DNA from: Campylobacteraceae bacterium
GTDB lineage: Bacteria > Campylobacterota > Campylobacteria > Campylobacterales > Sulfurovaceae
DNA length: 18,258 bases
Direction of reading: 5' to 3'
NCBI GenBank assembly: GCA_026985655.1
Contig: JALSQB010000023.1
Location: forward strand, 1 to 18,258
The notes beneath the pieces were generated by a model. That model was given only the letters and a program-made list of their open reading frames with translations, did no database searches and was not told the DNA's origin. The position numbers were made by a program, and so were the translations under genes. Shown piece by piece: positions 1 to 6,748 of this stretch; the first letter of the stretch is position 1, and every line of letters starts with the position of its first letter.

Positions 1-888
1 AAATTAACACTAACAACAGGCATTAGAGCTGAAAAATGGAAAGCAAAGTACAGTGATTCAAATGCCGTTAGCATTACAACAGATGAACAACTTCTTGGTG
101 GAAAAATTGGTTTGAGCTACCAACAAGATAAAAATAATATGCACTATATCACCCTTTCAAAAGGCTATAAACCAGGGGGTGTTAATGCCGATGATTCACT
201 CATTCCAACAGCTAAATCATACAACACCGAAACACTTTGGAACCTCGATGCAGGGCGAACCTTTAATGGCTTTAATGACAAATTAAAAGCACGACTTAAT
301 TTCTTTTATGGAAAACGTAAAGATCAACAAGTTTCAAGTTCAATCGCAGGAAAAGATGCTGAGGGTAATCCATCATTTACAGGTTACACTACCAACGCAG
401 CCAAAGGTCACTACTATGGACTTGAATCTGAAACCAATTTGTACCCAAATGACAATGTTCACCTTTACGCCAATGTGGGTCTCTTAAAGGCAAAATTTGA
501 TGACTATATTGACCCTAATCCTTCGGCTGTTAATATGAATGGTAGAACCCCTGCACAATCACCAAGTTATCAATATGACTTAGGAGGAGATGTGATGATA
601 AGTGATGCTTTAATGCTTAAAGCGAACATAGAGGGTAGAAGTTCAGCCTATTTTTCAAACCGACATAATGCCAAAGCAAAAGCATATAGCTTAATCAACA
701 CTAGCTTAGAGTATGTACAAGGGAGTTGGTCGGCATCACTTTGGGGAAGAAACCTTGCCAATGAAGATTATCAAACCAGAGGGTTTGGTAGCTTTGGAAA
801 TAACCCAGGTAATGGCTACAAAACAGAGGTCTATACCCAACAAGGTATGCCAAGAACATTTGGCTTAACAGTAGGATACGACTACTAA
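1..888 (+). CDS. TonB-dependent outer-membrane receptor, C-terminal part (5' end outside window)
   Basis: Frame 1 is open from the first base to TAA at 886-888, giving 295 residues of a protein whose start lies upstream of the window. A TTG near base 112 could be read as a start, but the frame is open before it and reads as beta-barrel sequence, so I treat the gene as cut by the edge. The visible part alternates aromatic and polar residues as barrel strands do. It carries a TonB-receptor C-terminal box (NLANEDYQTRGFGSF-like, about residues 252-266) and ends in an aromatic residue (GYDY), as outer-membrane barrel proteins usually do. The plug domain and TonB box are not in view. Such receptors import siderophores, cobalamin, thiamine or sugars using TonB energy. 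Only 3 bp separate it from the PnuC-family gene, so a shared operon and a vitamin ligand are plausible inferences. Confidence 0.88.
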   Translation, partial: KLTLTTGIRAEKWKAKYSDSNAVSITTDEQLLGGKIGLSYQQDKNNMHYITLSKGYKPGGVNADDSLIPTAKSYNTETLWNLDAGRTFNGFNDKLKARLNFFYGKRKDQQVSSSIAGKDAEGNPSFTGYTTNAAKGHYYGLESETNLYPNDNVHLYANVGLLKAKFDDYIDPNPSAVNMNGRTPAQSPSYQYDLGGDVMISDALMLKANIEGRSSAYFSNRHNAKAKAYSLINTSLEYVQGSWSASLWGRNLANEDYQTRGFGSFGNNPGNGYKTEVYTQQGMPRTFGLTVGYDY

Positions 889-891
889 GCC

Positions 892-1479
892 ATGCAATCC
901 TTACTAGATGCCTTTAAGCTTATGTCCTCGTGGGAAATCACAGCTGCCCTTTTGGGCGTAGCCTATGTTATTCTGGCTGCAAAAGAGTCACTTTGGACAT
1001 GGGCTTTTGGTTTTGTTTCCACCCTTATCTACACCATTATCTTTTGGGAGGGGGCATTGGTCTCCTCTTCTTTGCTCAATTTTTATTACATGATTATGGC
1101 TGTTTATGGTTTTTATGCTTGGCATAACGGAAAAGAAGATGAAGCACTCAAAATTAGCACCTATACGCTCTCTAAAAATTTAAAGATTATAAGCTTAGGC
1201 TTACTCTTTTCTCTTCTTATTGGCTATCTATCCACAACTTATAGTGATGCCAAACTTGCTTACATGGACAGCTTCGTACTTGTTTTTTCTGTCATTGCGA
1301 CATGGATGCTCACCCAAAAAGTTTTAGAGAACTGGCTCTATTGGTTGGTGATTGACTCTGTTGCTATGGTACTTTATTGGAAGATGAACTACTTAGCCAC
1401 AGTCATACTTTTTATGGTTTATATTATTTTAGGTATCTATGCCTATGCGACATGGAGAAAAGAGTTTAATGCCTATTGA
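892..1479 (+). CDS. pnuC: PnuC-family vitamin transporter (thiamine, PnuT-like, or nicotinamide riboside)
   Basis: This 195-residue polytopic inner-membrane protein has about seven hydrophobic segments and the family's usual length. Family-like features are N63-x-x-Y with YGFYAWHNG (about 72-80), MDSFVLVFSVIATWMLTQK (about 125-143), ENWLYWLVID (146-155), and a basic tail after the last helix (ATWRKEF). PnuC-family proteins move unphosphorylated vitamins by facilitated diffusion; net uptake depends on a cytoplasmic kinase trapping the substrate. PnuC takes nicotinamide riboside, PnuT takes thiamine. I cannot separate these by eye. A TonB receptor 3 bp upstream and an APH/choline-kinase-fold kinase overlapping downstream favour thiamine, because nicotinamide riboside is normally trapped by NadR or Nrk, which look different. 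The ribosome binding site is weak (AGGAT about 16 nt upstream), suggesting coupling to the upstream gene. Family confidence is high; substrate confidence is moderate. Confidence 0.9.
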   Translation: MQSLLDAFKLMSSWEITAALLGVAYVILAAKESLWTWAFGFVSTLIYTIIFWEGALVSSSLLNFYYMIMAVYGFYAWHNGKEDEALKISTYTLSKNLKIISLGLLFSLLIGYLSTTYSDAKLAYMDSFVLVFSVIATWMLTQKVLENWLYWLVIDSVAMVLYWKMNYLATVILFMVYIILGIYAYATWRKEFNAY

Positions 1480-2158
1480 GAACCTAGCCCTAGAGAAACT
1501 GAAGCTCTTAGAACAGCAGGGCTACTCCAATGAGATTTATCTCTTCGAACATTCCAACAAGAAATACCTCTTAAGAAAATTTAAAATAGACCTTGACCGT
1601 AAATTAGAATTTCAAATTCAAAAAAAAGCTTTTGCCAAGAACATCGCAGCAAAACCTATCTTACTCGATGAGCAAAAAGGATTAATGGTCGTTGAGTATC
1701 TAGCAGGAGAACATAAAACAAAACTCACCCAACAAGAGCTTAAAAAAATGGCTCAATTACTCATAGAACTGCACAAAATCAAGACAAGAAAAAGACAAAA
1801 TAGCTTCAAAGAGCATTTCTCATTTAAACATAAAAAGGTAAAAAAAGCCTTTACCATTTTAGATAAAGAGCCAAAAGAGTATGCCTTAGGACACAATGAT
1901 TTACATGCTAGAAATATTATTTTTTACAAAACAAGCATTAAGTTAATAGATTGGGAATATGCCCGTTACAGTGACATCTATTTTGATTTGGTGTCCATTA
2001 TGATAGAGTACAAATTAAACACAAAAGATAGTAACACTTTTTTACGAAGCTATTTTGGAAGAAAAAAGATAAATCGTAAAAAACTCAAAGCTTTTACGAT
2101 TATCTACAAAGCACTTTGGAGGCTTTGGTTTGAGAAGTTGGCTAAGGGAGCGTTATAA
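1469..2158 (+). CDS. APH/choline-kinase-fold small-molecule kinase (thiamine kinase-like)
   Basis: This 229-residue cytoplasmic kinase has the aminoglycoside phosphotransferase/choline kinase fold. Visible motifs are an ATP-site strand (YLLRKF, 33-38), a catalytic loop GHNDLHARNII (141-151, with D144 as catalytic base and N149 as metal ligand), and LIDWEYAR (159-166, D161 as second metal ligand), followed by YFDL. This pattern occurs in thiamine kinase (ThiK), choline kinase (LicA) and related enzymes. Its ATG overlaps the last 11 bases of the PnuC-family gene, with GGAG about 11 nt upstream, so the two are translationally coupled. An earlier in-frame ATG at 1439 lies well inside pnuC and has no better binding site. 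I infer phosphorylation of the imported vitamin, with thiamine to thiamine monophosphate the best guess. LicA-type choline phosphorylation is the main alternative, but a PnuC partner argues against it. Confidence 0.8.
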   Translation: MPIENLALEKLKLLEQQGYSNEIYLFEHSNKKYLLRKFKIDLDRKLEFQIQKKAFAKNIAAKPILLDEQKGLMVVEYLAGEHKTKLTQQELKKMAQLLIELHKIKTRKRQNSFKEHFSFKHKKVKKAFTILDKEPKEYALGHNDLHARNIIFYKTSIKLIDWEYARYSDIYFDLVSIMIEYKLNTKDSNTFLRSYFGRKKINRKKLKAFTIIYKALWRLWFEKLAKGAL

Positions 2159-2163
2159 AACGC
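2150..2163. terminator. Short hairpin between convergent genes (weak bidirectional terminator candidate)
   Basis: GCGTT (2150-2154) and AACGC (2159-2163) form a perfect 5-bp stem around an ATAA loop. It spans the kinase stop codon and abuts the nusA stop codon, which ends only 5 bp away on the other strand. There is no clear U-tract on either side, so intrinsic termination is doubtful. Confidence 0.25.
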
Positions 2164-3303
2164 CTACTTAAACAAGTCAGCCAAGGCATCAGTATTGGTT
2201 GTTTTTTCAACTTCTGGAATGTTTCCAGAGCTTTCACCTGTTCTATCTGTTACCCCTTCTATTTCGTTCAGTTCAATGGTATAACCTGTTAGCATTGAAG
2301 CCAAACGAATGTTTATTCCTGACTTACCAATGGCTTTTGCTTTTTGGTCTGAAGTGATGTTTACAACTGCTTTTTTCTCTTTGGCAGAACTTACTTTAAC
2401 ACTTTGAGCAATGGCAGGAGACAAAGCTCTGGTAATAAACACTTCAGGAATAGGCGAATAATCAACACAGTCAATGTTCTCACCATCAAGCTCACTACTT
2501 ACGGCATTAATTCGTGTTCCTTTAACCCCAACAGCTGCCCCAATAGGGTCAATGTTTGGAAAGTCTGTTTTTAGTGCTATTTTTGCTCTTTGCCCTGGAA
2601 TTCTTGCTGATGCCATAATCACAACTGATTCATCTTCAATCTCTGGCACTTCTTTTGCCATAAGCTTCTCTAAAAACTTAGGTGAAGTTCTGGTAAGCTC
2701 TAAAAACATTCCCATCTCAGGGTCAATGCTTACAAAACGAAGCAGTGCTTTAATGGTGTCTCCTCGCTTAAACTTTTCCCCTTTAATACGGTTACGTTGA
2801 GAAAGTAAGCCTTTAAGCTCTCCAATCTCCACAAAAGTATTGTCATCATCATCAACACGGTTTACCGTACCAATCATAACGGTGTTTACTTTGTTTCTGT
2901 ACTTTTCAAAAAGGTCTTGTTCCACTTGTCTTTGAATATGATACTGAAGCTCTTTAAAGAGGTTAAATGACGCTGTACGCCCATGATCTTCTAAAACAAA
3001 AGGCGAACGTAATTGGTCACCCAATTCCAAATCTTCACCATACTCTGCTTGTGCTTCTTTTAAAGAGATAACAGCATCAGGTTCACTCTCTAAGCGTTCA
3101 TCATCATCTTTGACAATGGTAATGACTTGCTCTACTGTATAATCCTTAACGTCCATATCTACCGTTGCTTCAAAGGCTGAACTATAAGAGGTACATCTTT
3201 TGGCTGTTTTAATCAATGCCTCTTTAAATGCACCAACTGCTGACTCTAGTGAAATATTTTTTTCATGTGCCATAGCTTCTATAATATCTACAATTTTTTC
3301 CAT
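2164..3303 (-). CDS. nusA: Transcription termination/antitermination factor NusA
   Basis: This 379-residue NusA binds RNA polymerase and nascent RNA and modulates pausing, termination and antitermination. Domains in order are the N-terminal polymerase-binding domain (about 1-125), an S1 domain (about 138-205, VMIGTVNRV onward), KH1 with DPIGAAVGVKGTRI (252-265) and KH2 with KAIGKSGINIRLAS (323-336). The tail after KH2 is short and acidic and ends LADLFK; the repeated acidic C-terminal domains of E. coli NusA are absent, as in many other phyla. I start it at ATG 3301-3303, preceded by AAAGGAT at suitable spacing; an ATG seven codons earlier would place that site inside the gene. It appears to be transcribed from its own promoter in the 3304-3519 gap rather than from a rimP-nusA-infB operon, though downstream partners are absent here. 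Confidence 0.96.
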   Translation of the reverse strand: MEKIVDIIEAMAHEKNISLESAVGAFKEALIKTAKRCTSYSSAFEATVDMDVKDYTVEQVITIVKDDDERLESEPDAVISLKEAQAEYGEDLELGDQLRSPFVLEDHGRTASFNLFKELQYHIQRQVEQDLFEKYRNKVNTVMIGTVNRVDDDDNTFVEIGELKGLLSQRNRIKGEKFKRGDTIKALLRFVSIDPEMGMFLELTRTSPKFLEKLMAKEVPEIEDESVVIMASARIPGQRAKIALKTDFPNIDPIGAAVGVKGTRINAVSSELDGENIDCVDYSPIPEVFITRALSPAIAQSVKVSSAKEKKAVVNITSDQKAKAIGKSGINIRLASMLTGYTIELNEIEGVTDRTGESSGNIPEVEKTTNTDALADLFK

Positions 3304-3411
3304 TAAATATCCTTTTTCAATCATTTCAAACAGAGTTGTTAAAATCTACTAAATGGGAACTTAACAGGCGTTACAATTTGGTGTGATTTCAGCGTTTGTT
3401 TGAAGAGTTGA

Positions 3412-3417
3412 ATTATA
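3412..3417 (-). promoter_or_regulatory. Predicted -10 box of the nusA promoter
   Basis: On the minus strand this reads TATAAT in the context GATATAATTC, about 109 bp before the nusA start codon, in AT-rich DNA with T-tracts upstream and no clear -35, as is usual for Campylobacterota sigma-70 promoters. It implies a long nusA leader of about 100 nt. Confidence 0.5.
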
Positions 3418-3444
3418 TCTAAACTTACCTTTAAGCTAAAAAGG

Positions 3445-3450
3445 TATAAT
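3445..3450 (+). promoter_or_regulatory. Predicted -10 box for the HP0268-like/miaB/lpxJ operon
   Basis: GGTATAATTT on the plus strand carries a perfect TATAAT about 70 bp before the first gene. A second, weaker candidate (TATAAC, 3493-3498) lies about 21 bp before the start codon. The boxes sit about 30 bp from the oppositely directed nusA -10, so the two promoters are divergent and nearly back to back. Confidence 0.5.
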
Positions 3451-3519
3451 TTGTTCATAAAATACAACATAAAATATTATTGGTCTAAATAGTATAACTT
3501 ATATTGAAGGATAAGTCAA

Positions 3520-3759
3520 ATGAAATTAAAGCTAGCCAGAGCATCAGTAGATGCTAAACCCAAAACAATTGAGGTCGATAAAATTGAAGAGGATTTAGAT
3601 AAAAAGTCTATTTTTTACTTTGATAAAGAGAACTCACATAAAGATTTAAAATCACTTGTTGAGCATTTTGAAACAAAAGAGTACTCTGTTTATTTGAGAG
3701 AAGTAAAATTCGGTCTTGATGATGACGAATATCTCTATGAGGTACATATCGTAAAATAA
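3520..3759 (+). CDS. HP0268-family small protein (putative nuclease)
   Basis: This 79-residue, highly charged protein has no membrane segment. Its N-terminus (MKLKLARA) and C-terminus (YLYEVHIVK) look like edge strands of a small alpha/beta fold, with FYFDKENSHKDLKSLVEHF between them. I recognise it as the family of H. pylori HP0268, reported to have a Smr-like fold and nicking/ribonuclease activity in vitro; that function is recalled, not visible in the sequence. The start has a good binding site (AAGGAT, 3507-3512). It sits 6 bp before miaB and then lpxJ, the same order as HP0268-HP0269-HP0270, which supports the assignment. Its role in the cell, and why it stays linked to miaB, are unknown to me. 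Confidence 0.75.
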   Translation: MKLKLARASVDAKPKTIEVDKIEEDLDKKSIFYFDKENSHKDLKSLVEHFETKEYSVYLREVKFGLDDDEYLYEVHIVK

Positions 3760-3765
3760 CGCTTC

Positions 3766-5064
3766 ATGAAAAAATTATACATAGAAACCTTAGGTTGTGC
3801 TATGAATGTTCGTGATAGCGAACATATGATAGCAGAGCTTAATGCCAAAGAACCCTACGAACTTACTCAAAAACTCGATGATGCTGATTTAATTATTATT
3901 AATACTTGTTCTGTTAGAGAAAAACCTGTCTCCAAACTTTTTTCAGAAATTGGGGTCTTTAAAAAACATAAAAAACCAAATGCTAAAATTGGGGTAACAG
4001 GCTGTACTGCTTCTCATTTAGGGAAAGATATTATCAAACGTGCACCTGCTGTTGATTTTGTTTTAGGGGCAAGAAATATCTCTAAAATCACCAAAGTCAT
4101 TGAAGAGAAACACGCCGTTGAGGTTGATATTGACAATGATGATAGTAACTATGATTTTAGCGAATACAGAAGTAATCCTTTTAAATCTATGGTAAACATC
4201 TCTATGGGCTGTGATAAATCTTGTACTTTTTGTATTGTTCCTGCTACCCGTGGTGATGAGGTTTCTATTCCTTCAGACCTTCTTGTAACAGAGATTACTA
4301 AAGCTGTTAATACGGGTGCTAAAGAGGTGATGCTTTTAGGGCAAAATGTAAACAACTATGGTAAATCTTTTAGCACCCAAGATGAAAACACCAATTTTAC
4401 TGCCCTACTTCAAAAAATATCTAAAATCGAGGGTTTAGAACGTATTCGTTTTACCTCACCTCACCCTTTACATATGGATGATGCATTTTTAGAAGAGTTC
4501 GCCTCTAATCCTAAAATTTGTAAACAAATTCATGTCCCACTTCAAAGTGGTTCAACTTCTCTACTCAAAAGTATGCGACGTGGTTACTCTAAAGAGTGGT
4601 TTCTCAATCGTTGTGAAAAGATTAGAACACTTTGTCCAGAGGCTACCATCTCTACGGACATTATTGTCGGTTTTCCAGGAGAGAGCGATGAAGATTTTTC
4701 TGACACCATGGATGTTTTAGATAAAGTACGTTTTGAGCAACTCTTCTCCTTTAAATACTCACCACGACCACATACCCCAGCACAAGATTTTGAAAATCAA
4801 ATACCTAATGATGTTGCAGGAGCAAGACTTACTAAACTACAAGCACGACATACTGAAATTTTAGATGAAGTAATGAATGCGCAAATGGGTGCAGAACATC
4901 ACGTCTATTTTGATGAGCTTAAAGCCAATGGAAAAGTTTCTGGACGCAGTGACGATGGAAAACTTTTTTATGTTGAAGGAAGTGAAGAGCTTTTAGGAAA
5001 AATTTTAAAAGTCAAAGTAACAGAAGTCTCAAGAGGTGCATTAAACGGAATTGTTTGTGCATAA
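3766..5064 (+). CDS. miaB: tRNA-2-methylthio-N6-dimethylallyladenosine synthase MiaB
   Basis: This 432-residue radical-SAM methylthiotransferase adds a methylthio group at C2 of i6A37 in tRNAs reading UNN codons. The N-terminal MTTase domain holds the three cysteines of the auxiliary 4Fe-4S cluster (C11, C48, C80; motifs TLGCAMN, NTCSVRE and VTGC). The radical-SAM cluster motif is GCDKSCTFCIVP (C149, C153, C156). TRGDE, LLGQNVNNYG and HVPLQSGS are further family motifs, and a TRAM RNA-binding domain fills roughly 370-432. NTCSVRE and the general pattern fit MiaB better than MtaB or RimO. The gene starts 6 bp after the HP0268-like gene and overlaps lpxJ, so the three are probably one operon. 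No strong ribosome binding site precedes it, so coupling is likely. Length is normal and no key residue is missing. Confidence 0.96.
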   Translation: MKKLYIETLGCAMNVRDSEHMIAELNAKEPYELTQKLDDADLIIINTCSVREKPVSKLFSEIGVFKKHKKPNAKIGVTGCTASHLGKDIIKRAPAVDFVLGARNISKITKVIEEKHAVEVDIDNDDSNYDFSEYRSNPFKSMVNISMGCDKSCTFCIVPATRGDEVSIPSDLLVTEITKAVNTGAKEVMLLGQNVNNYGKSFSTQDENTNFTALLQKISKIEGLERIRFTSPHPLHMDDAFLEEFASNPKICKQIHVPLQSGSTSLLKSMRRGYSKEWFLNRCEKIRTLCPEATISTDIIVGFPGESDEDFSDTMDVLDKVRFEQLFSFKYSPRPHTPAQDFENQIPNDVAGARLTKLQARHTEILDEVMNAQMGAEHHVYFDELKANGKVSGRSDDGKLFYVEGSEELLGKILKVKVTEVSRGALNGIVCA

Positions 5065-5677
5065 AAAGTTATCTCGAAAAATAGGGGTTATTTTTATCCC
5101 TATTTTCATCTTTATGGTGATGAAACTTCTATGGTTTACCTATCGTAAAAAGTATCATTTTATTGATGAACCAATTGAGACACAATGTATGGCAGTTACA
5201 TGGCACGCTGAACTGCTCATTGCCCCACAAGTTTACAAAAAATTACGTAAAAAACAAAAAACTTCAGCAATTATTGCCCAACATTACGATGGAGAGCTTA
5301 TTGCTCGTACCTTAGGTTTCTTAGGCATTAAAGCCCTACGTGGTTCTTCAAGAAGAGGAGCAAAAGCTGTACTCATAGCTGCTATTTCTGCTTTAAAAGA
5401 GGGTCATTCTGTCATGATAACTCCCGATGGTCCCAAAGGGCCTAGATATACCATGCACGATGGTGCTGTTGCTTTGGCTTTACGCTCAAACTTACCTATT
5501 ATGGTTGTAAACTATAATGCCAATGCCTTTTGGCAACTTAAAAGTTGGGATAAATTTGTCATTCCTAAACCTTTTACTACGCTCAATATTTATCATCAAG
5601 TCCTTAGCCTCTCCCAAATGCAAAAAGAGGAAGCAAAAGCATATCTACAAAAACAGATGCTAACATACGCATTATAA
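5051..5677 (+). CDS. lpxJ: DUF374-family lipid A secondary acyltransferase LpxJ
   Basis: This protein of up to 208 residues begins with one hydrophobic anchor (about 11-29) and continues as a lysophospholipid-acyltransferase-like domain. DUF374 signatures are VTWHAELL (49-56, with the H and an acidic residue), LRGSSRRGA (96-104) and ITPDGPKGPRY (123-133). H. pylori HP0270/JHP0255, which occupies the same place after HP0269, was described as LpxJ, adding the 3'-linked secondary acyl chain of lipid A; I infer the same role here at the inner membrane. The start is uncertain: TTG 5051, overlapping miaB by 14 bp, has AAGAGG about 14 nt upstream, while GTG 5057 is two codons later. The first in-frame ATGs lie within the anchor and would remove much of it. 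The operon with miaB looks like conserved synteny, not a pathway. Confidence 0.85.
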   Translation: MFVHKKLSRKIGVIFIPIFIFMVMKLLWFTYRKKYHFIDEPIETQCMAVTWHAELLIAPQVYKKLRKKQKTSAIIAQHYDGELIARTLGFLGIKALRGSSRRGAKAVLIAAISALKEGHSVMITPDGPKGPRYTMHDGAVALALRSNLPIMVVNYNANAFWQLKSWDKFVIPKPFTTLNIYHQVLSLSQMQKEEAKAYLQKQMLTYAL

Positions 5678-5782
5678 ATATGTGTAATTAAACTATTCCT
5701 CACTTTTTATTTCAATAAAATTATCTACTTTTAAAGCAATTTTTCTAAAATAAAGGCTTTTTAAAGAGCTTTCGTAATATTA

Positions 5783-5804
5783 TTAAATTACATTTAAATT
5801 ACAT
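5783..5804 (+). repeat. Perfect tandem 11-bp direct repeat upstream of the recombinase
   Basis: TTAAATTACAT occurs twice in immediate succession (5783-5793 and 5794-5804). A GTAAT at 5774-5778 faces the ATTAC at 5787-5791 across 8 bp, so three ATTAC-type half-sites lie within 30 bp. The rest of the 209-bp gap (5678-5886) is very AT-rich and holds no ORF I can support. It could be an operator or a Xer binding site, or it may be chance in low-complexity DNA. Confidence 0.45.
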
Positions 5805-5875
5805 ATTTACTATAAATAAATAATAAATATAAAATAATATAAAAGAACATAAGCTGTTACACATTAAAAATTTGA

Positions 5876-5881
5876 TATAAT
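5876..5881 (+). promoter_or_regulatory. Extended -10 box immediately before the recombinase start codon
   Basis: TG-A-TATAAT (5873-5881) is a perfect extended -10 box whose last base is only 5 nt before the ATG at 5887. A start site 6-7 nt downstream would fall on or next to the A of the ATG, giving a leaderless mRNA. No Shine-Dalgarno sequence lies between box and ATG, and an in-frame TAA (5878-5880) excludes an earlier start. Confidence 0.6.
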
Positions 5882-5886
5882 TTCCT

Positions 5887-6732
5887 ATGCTTAATTTACA
5901 AGAAGATATTAATAATTTTTTATTCTATTTAGAGAAAGTTAGAGCTTACGCCTCTAGCTCAATAGATACCTATGATAATGTTCTTAAAGAACTGCTATCG
6001 CTTGGTCACTATTATGAAGAAGATAAAGAGATTATTTTAGATATTACCCCTTTGAGATTAAAAAATATTAATAACTCAAAGCGAACTATCTCAAAAAAGT
6101 TAAGTGCCATTCGCTCTTTTGTAAAGTATATGAAAGAGCAACAAAATTTGTCCATTAAATTAATAGGAGATTCAACCATTAAAGTACCACAAACATTGCC
6201 TAAGCCCATTGATGAAAATTTAATTTCAGAAGTTCTAAACCATGCTTCAAAAAAAGAGCATTTAATTATTGCCCTGTTGTATGGTTTAGGATTAAGAATT
6301 TCAGAGCTTTCAACATTGACGCTTAATGATATTTCACAAGAGTGGGCAGAGGTTAGAGGTAAAGGAGACAAAGTAAGACAGCTTCCTTTACTTAAGTCTC
6401 TTTTTAATGAGATAGAAGATTATATTAAACAAGAGAAGCCAAAAGTTTTTTTACTCGAAAAAGAGGGTGAAAAAATGACGGTCAATCAAATACGTTATCT
6501 TTTTAATAGGTTATTTAAAAAGTATGGAATCAAAGCCACACCCCATCAGTTACGCCACTCTTATGCGACACATATGTTGCATAATGGGGCGAGAATTTCT
6601 GATGTAAGTGAGCTTTTAGGTCATTCAAGTATGGTTTCAACACAGATATATACGAAATTAAGTTCCAATAAAAAGTTAAATACCTATTCAATGGCACACC
6701 CTTTATGCCAAAATGATAACAGTACAAAATAA
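5887..6732 (+). CDS. Xer-type tyrosine recombinase/integrase (XerC/XerD-like)
   Basis: This 281-residue recombinase performs strand exchange by tyrosine attack. The N-terminal SAM-like core-binding domain occupies about 5-95 (FLFYLEKVRAYASSSIDTY is the usual opening). The catalytic domain follows, with the full residue set R137 (LGLRISEL), K159 (RGKGDKVR), H220 and R223 (HQLRHSYATH), H246 (LLGHSSM) and Y255 (TQIYTKL), so it should be active. Length and arrangement match XerC/XerD rather than the roughly 360-residue XerH of Helicobacter. It may be this lineage's chromosome-dimer resolvase or an accessory recombinase. It is followed after 16 bp by a GspL/PilN-like gene, so it may be co-transcribed with a membrane-scaffold pair. 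No attachment sites, phage genes or other integron parts are nearby. Confidence 0.92.
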   Translation: MLNLQEDINNFLFYLEKVRAYASSSIDTYDNVLKELLSLGHYYEEDKEIILDITPLRLKNINNSKRTISKKLSAIRSFVKYMKEQQNLSIKLIGDSTIKVPQTLPKPIDENLISEVLNHASKKEHLIIALLYGLGLRISELSTLTLNDISQEWAEVRGKGDKVRQLPLLKSLFNEIEDYIKQEKPKVFLLEKEGEKMTVNQIRYLFNRLFKKYGIKATPHQLRHSYATHMLHNGARISDVSELLGHSSMVSTQIYTKLSSNKKLNTYSMAHPLCQNDNSTK

Positions 6733-6748
6733 GAAACAAGGAGAAAAG

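Noticed and set aside
112..114. TTG as the start of the TonB receptor
   Set aside because: The frame is open back to base 1 with barrel-like sequence, so the gene is truncated by the window and does not begin here.
1439..1468. Longer start of the kinase gene inside pnuC
   Set aside because: The ATG at 1469 has GGAG upstream and gives the usual overlap; the extra ten residues are unlike the family.
3304..3324. Longer nusA start seven codons upstream
   Set aside because: It would include the AAAGGAT binding site as coding sequence, and the family's N-terminus aligns with MEKIVDIIEAM at 3303.
5678..5770. AAAGC/GCTTT-like partial inverted repeats after lpxJ as an intrinsic terminator
   Set aside because: Pairing is imperfect, AT-only in large part, and no stable stem followed by a U-tract can be drawn.
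5887..6732. Recombinase as evidence of a prophage or integron
   Set aside because: No phage genes, attachment duplications, gene cassettes or transposase genes are nearby; the neighbours look like ordinary chromosomal genes.
6713..6748. Longer start of the GspL/PilN-like gene overlapping the recombinase
   Set aside because: The ATG at 6749 has a strong AAGGAG at ideal spacing; the earlier ATG has none.
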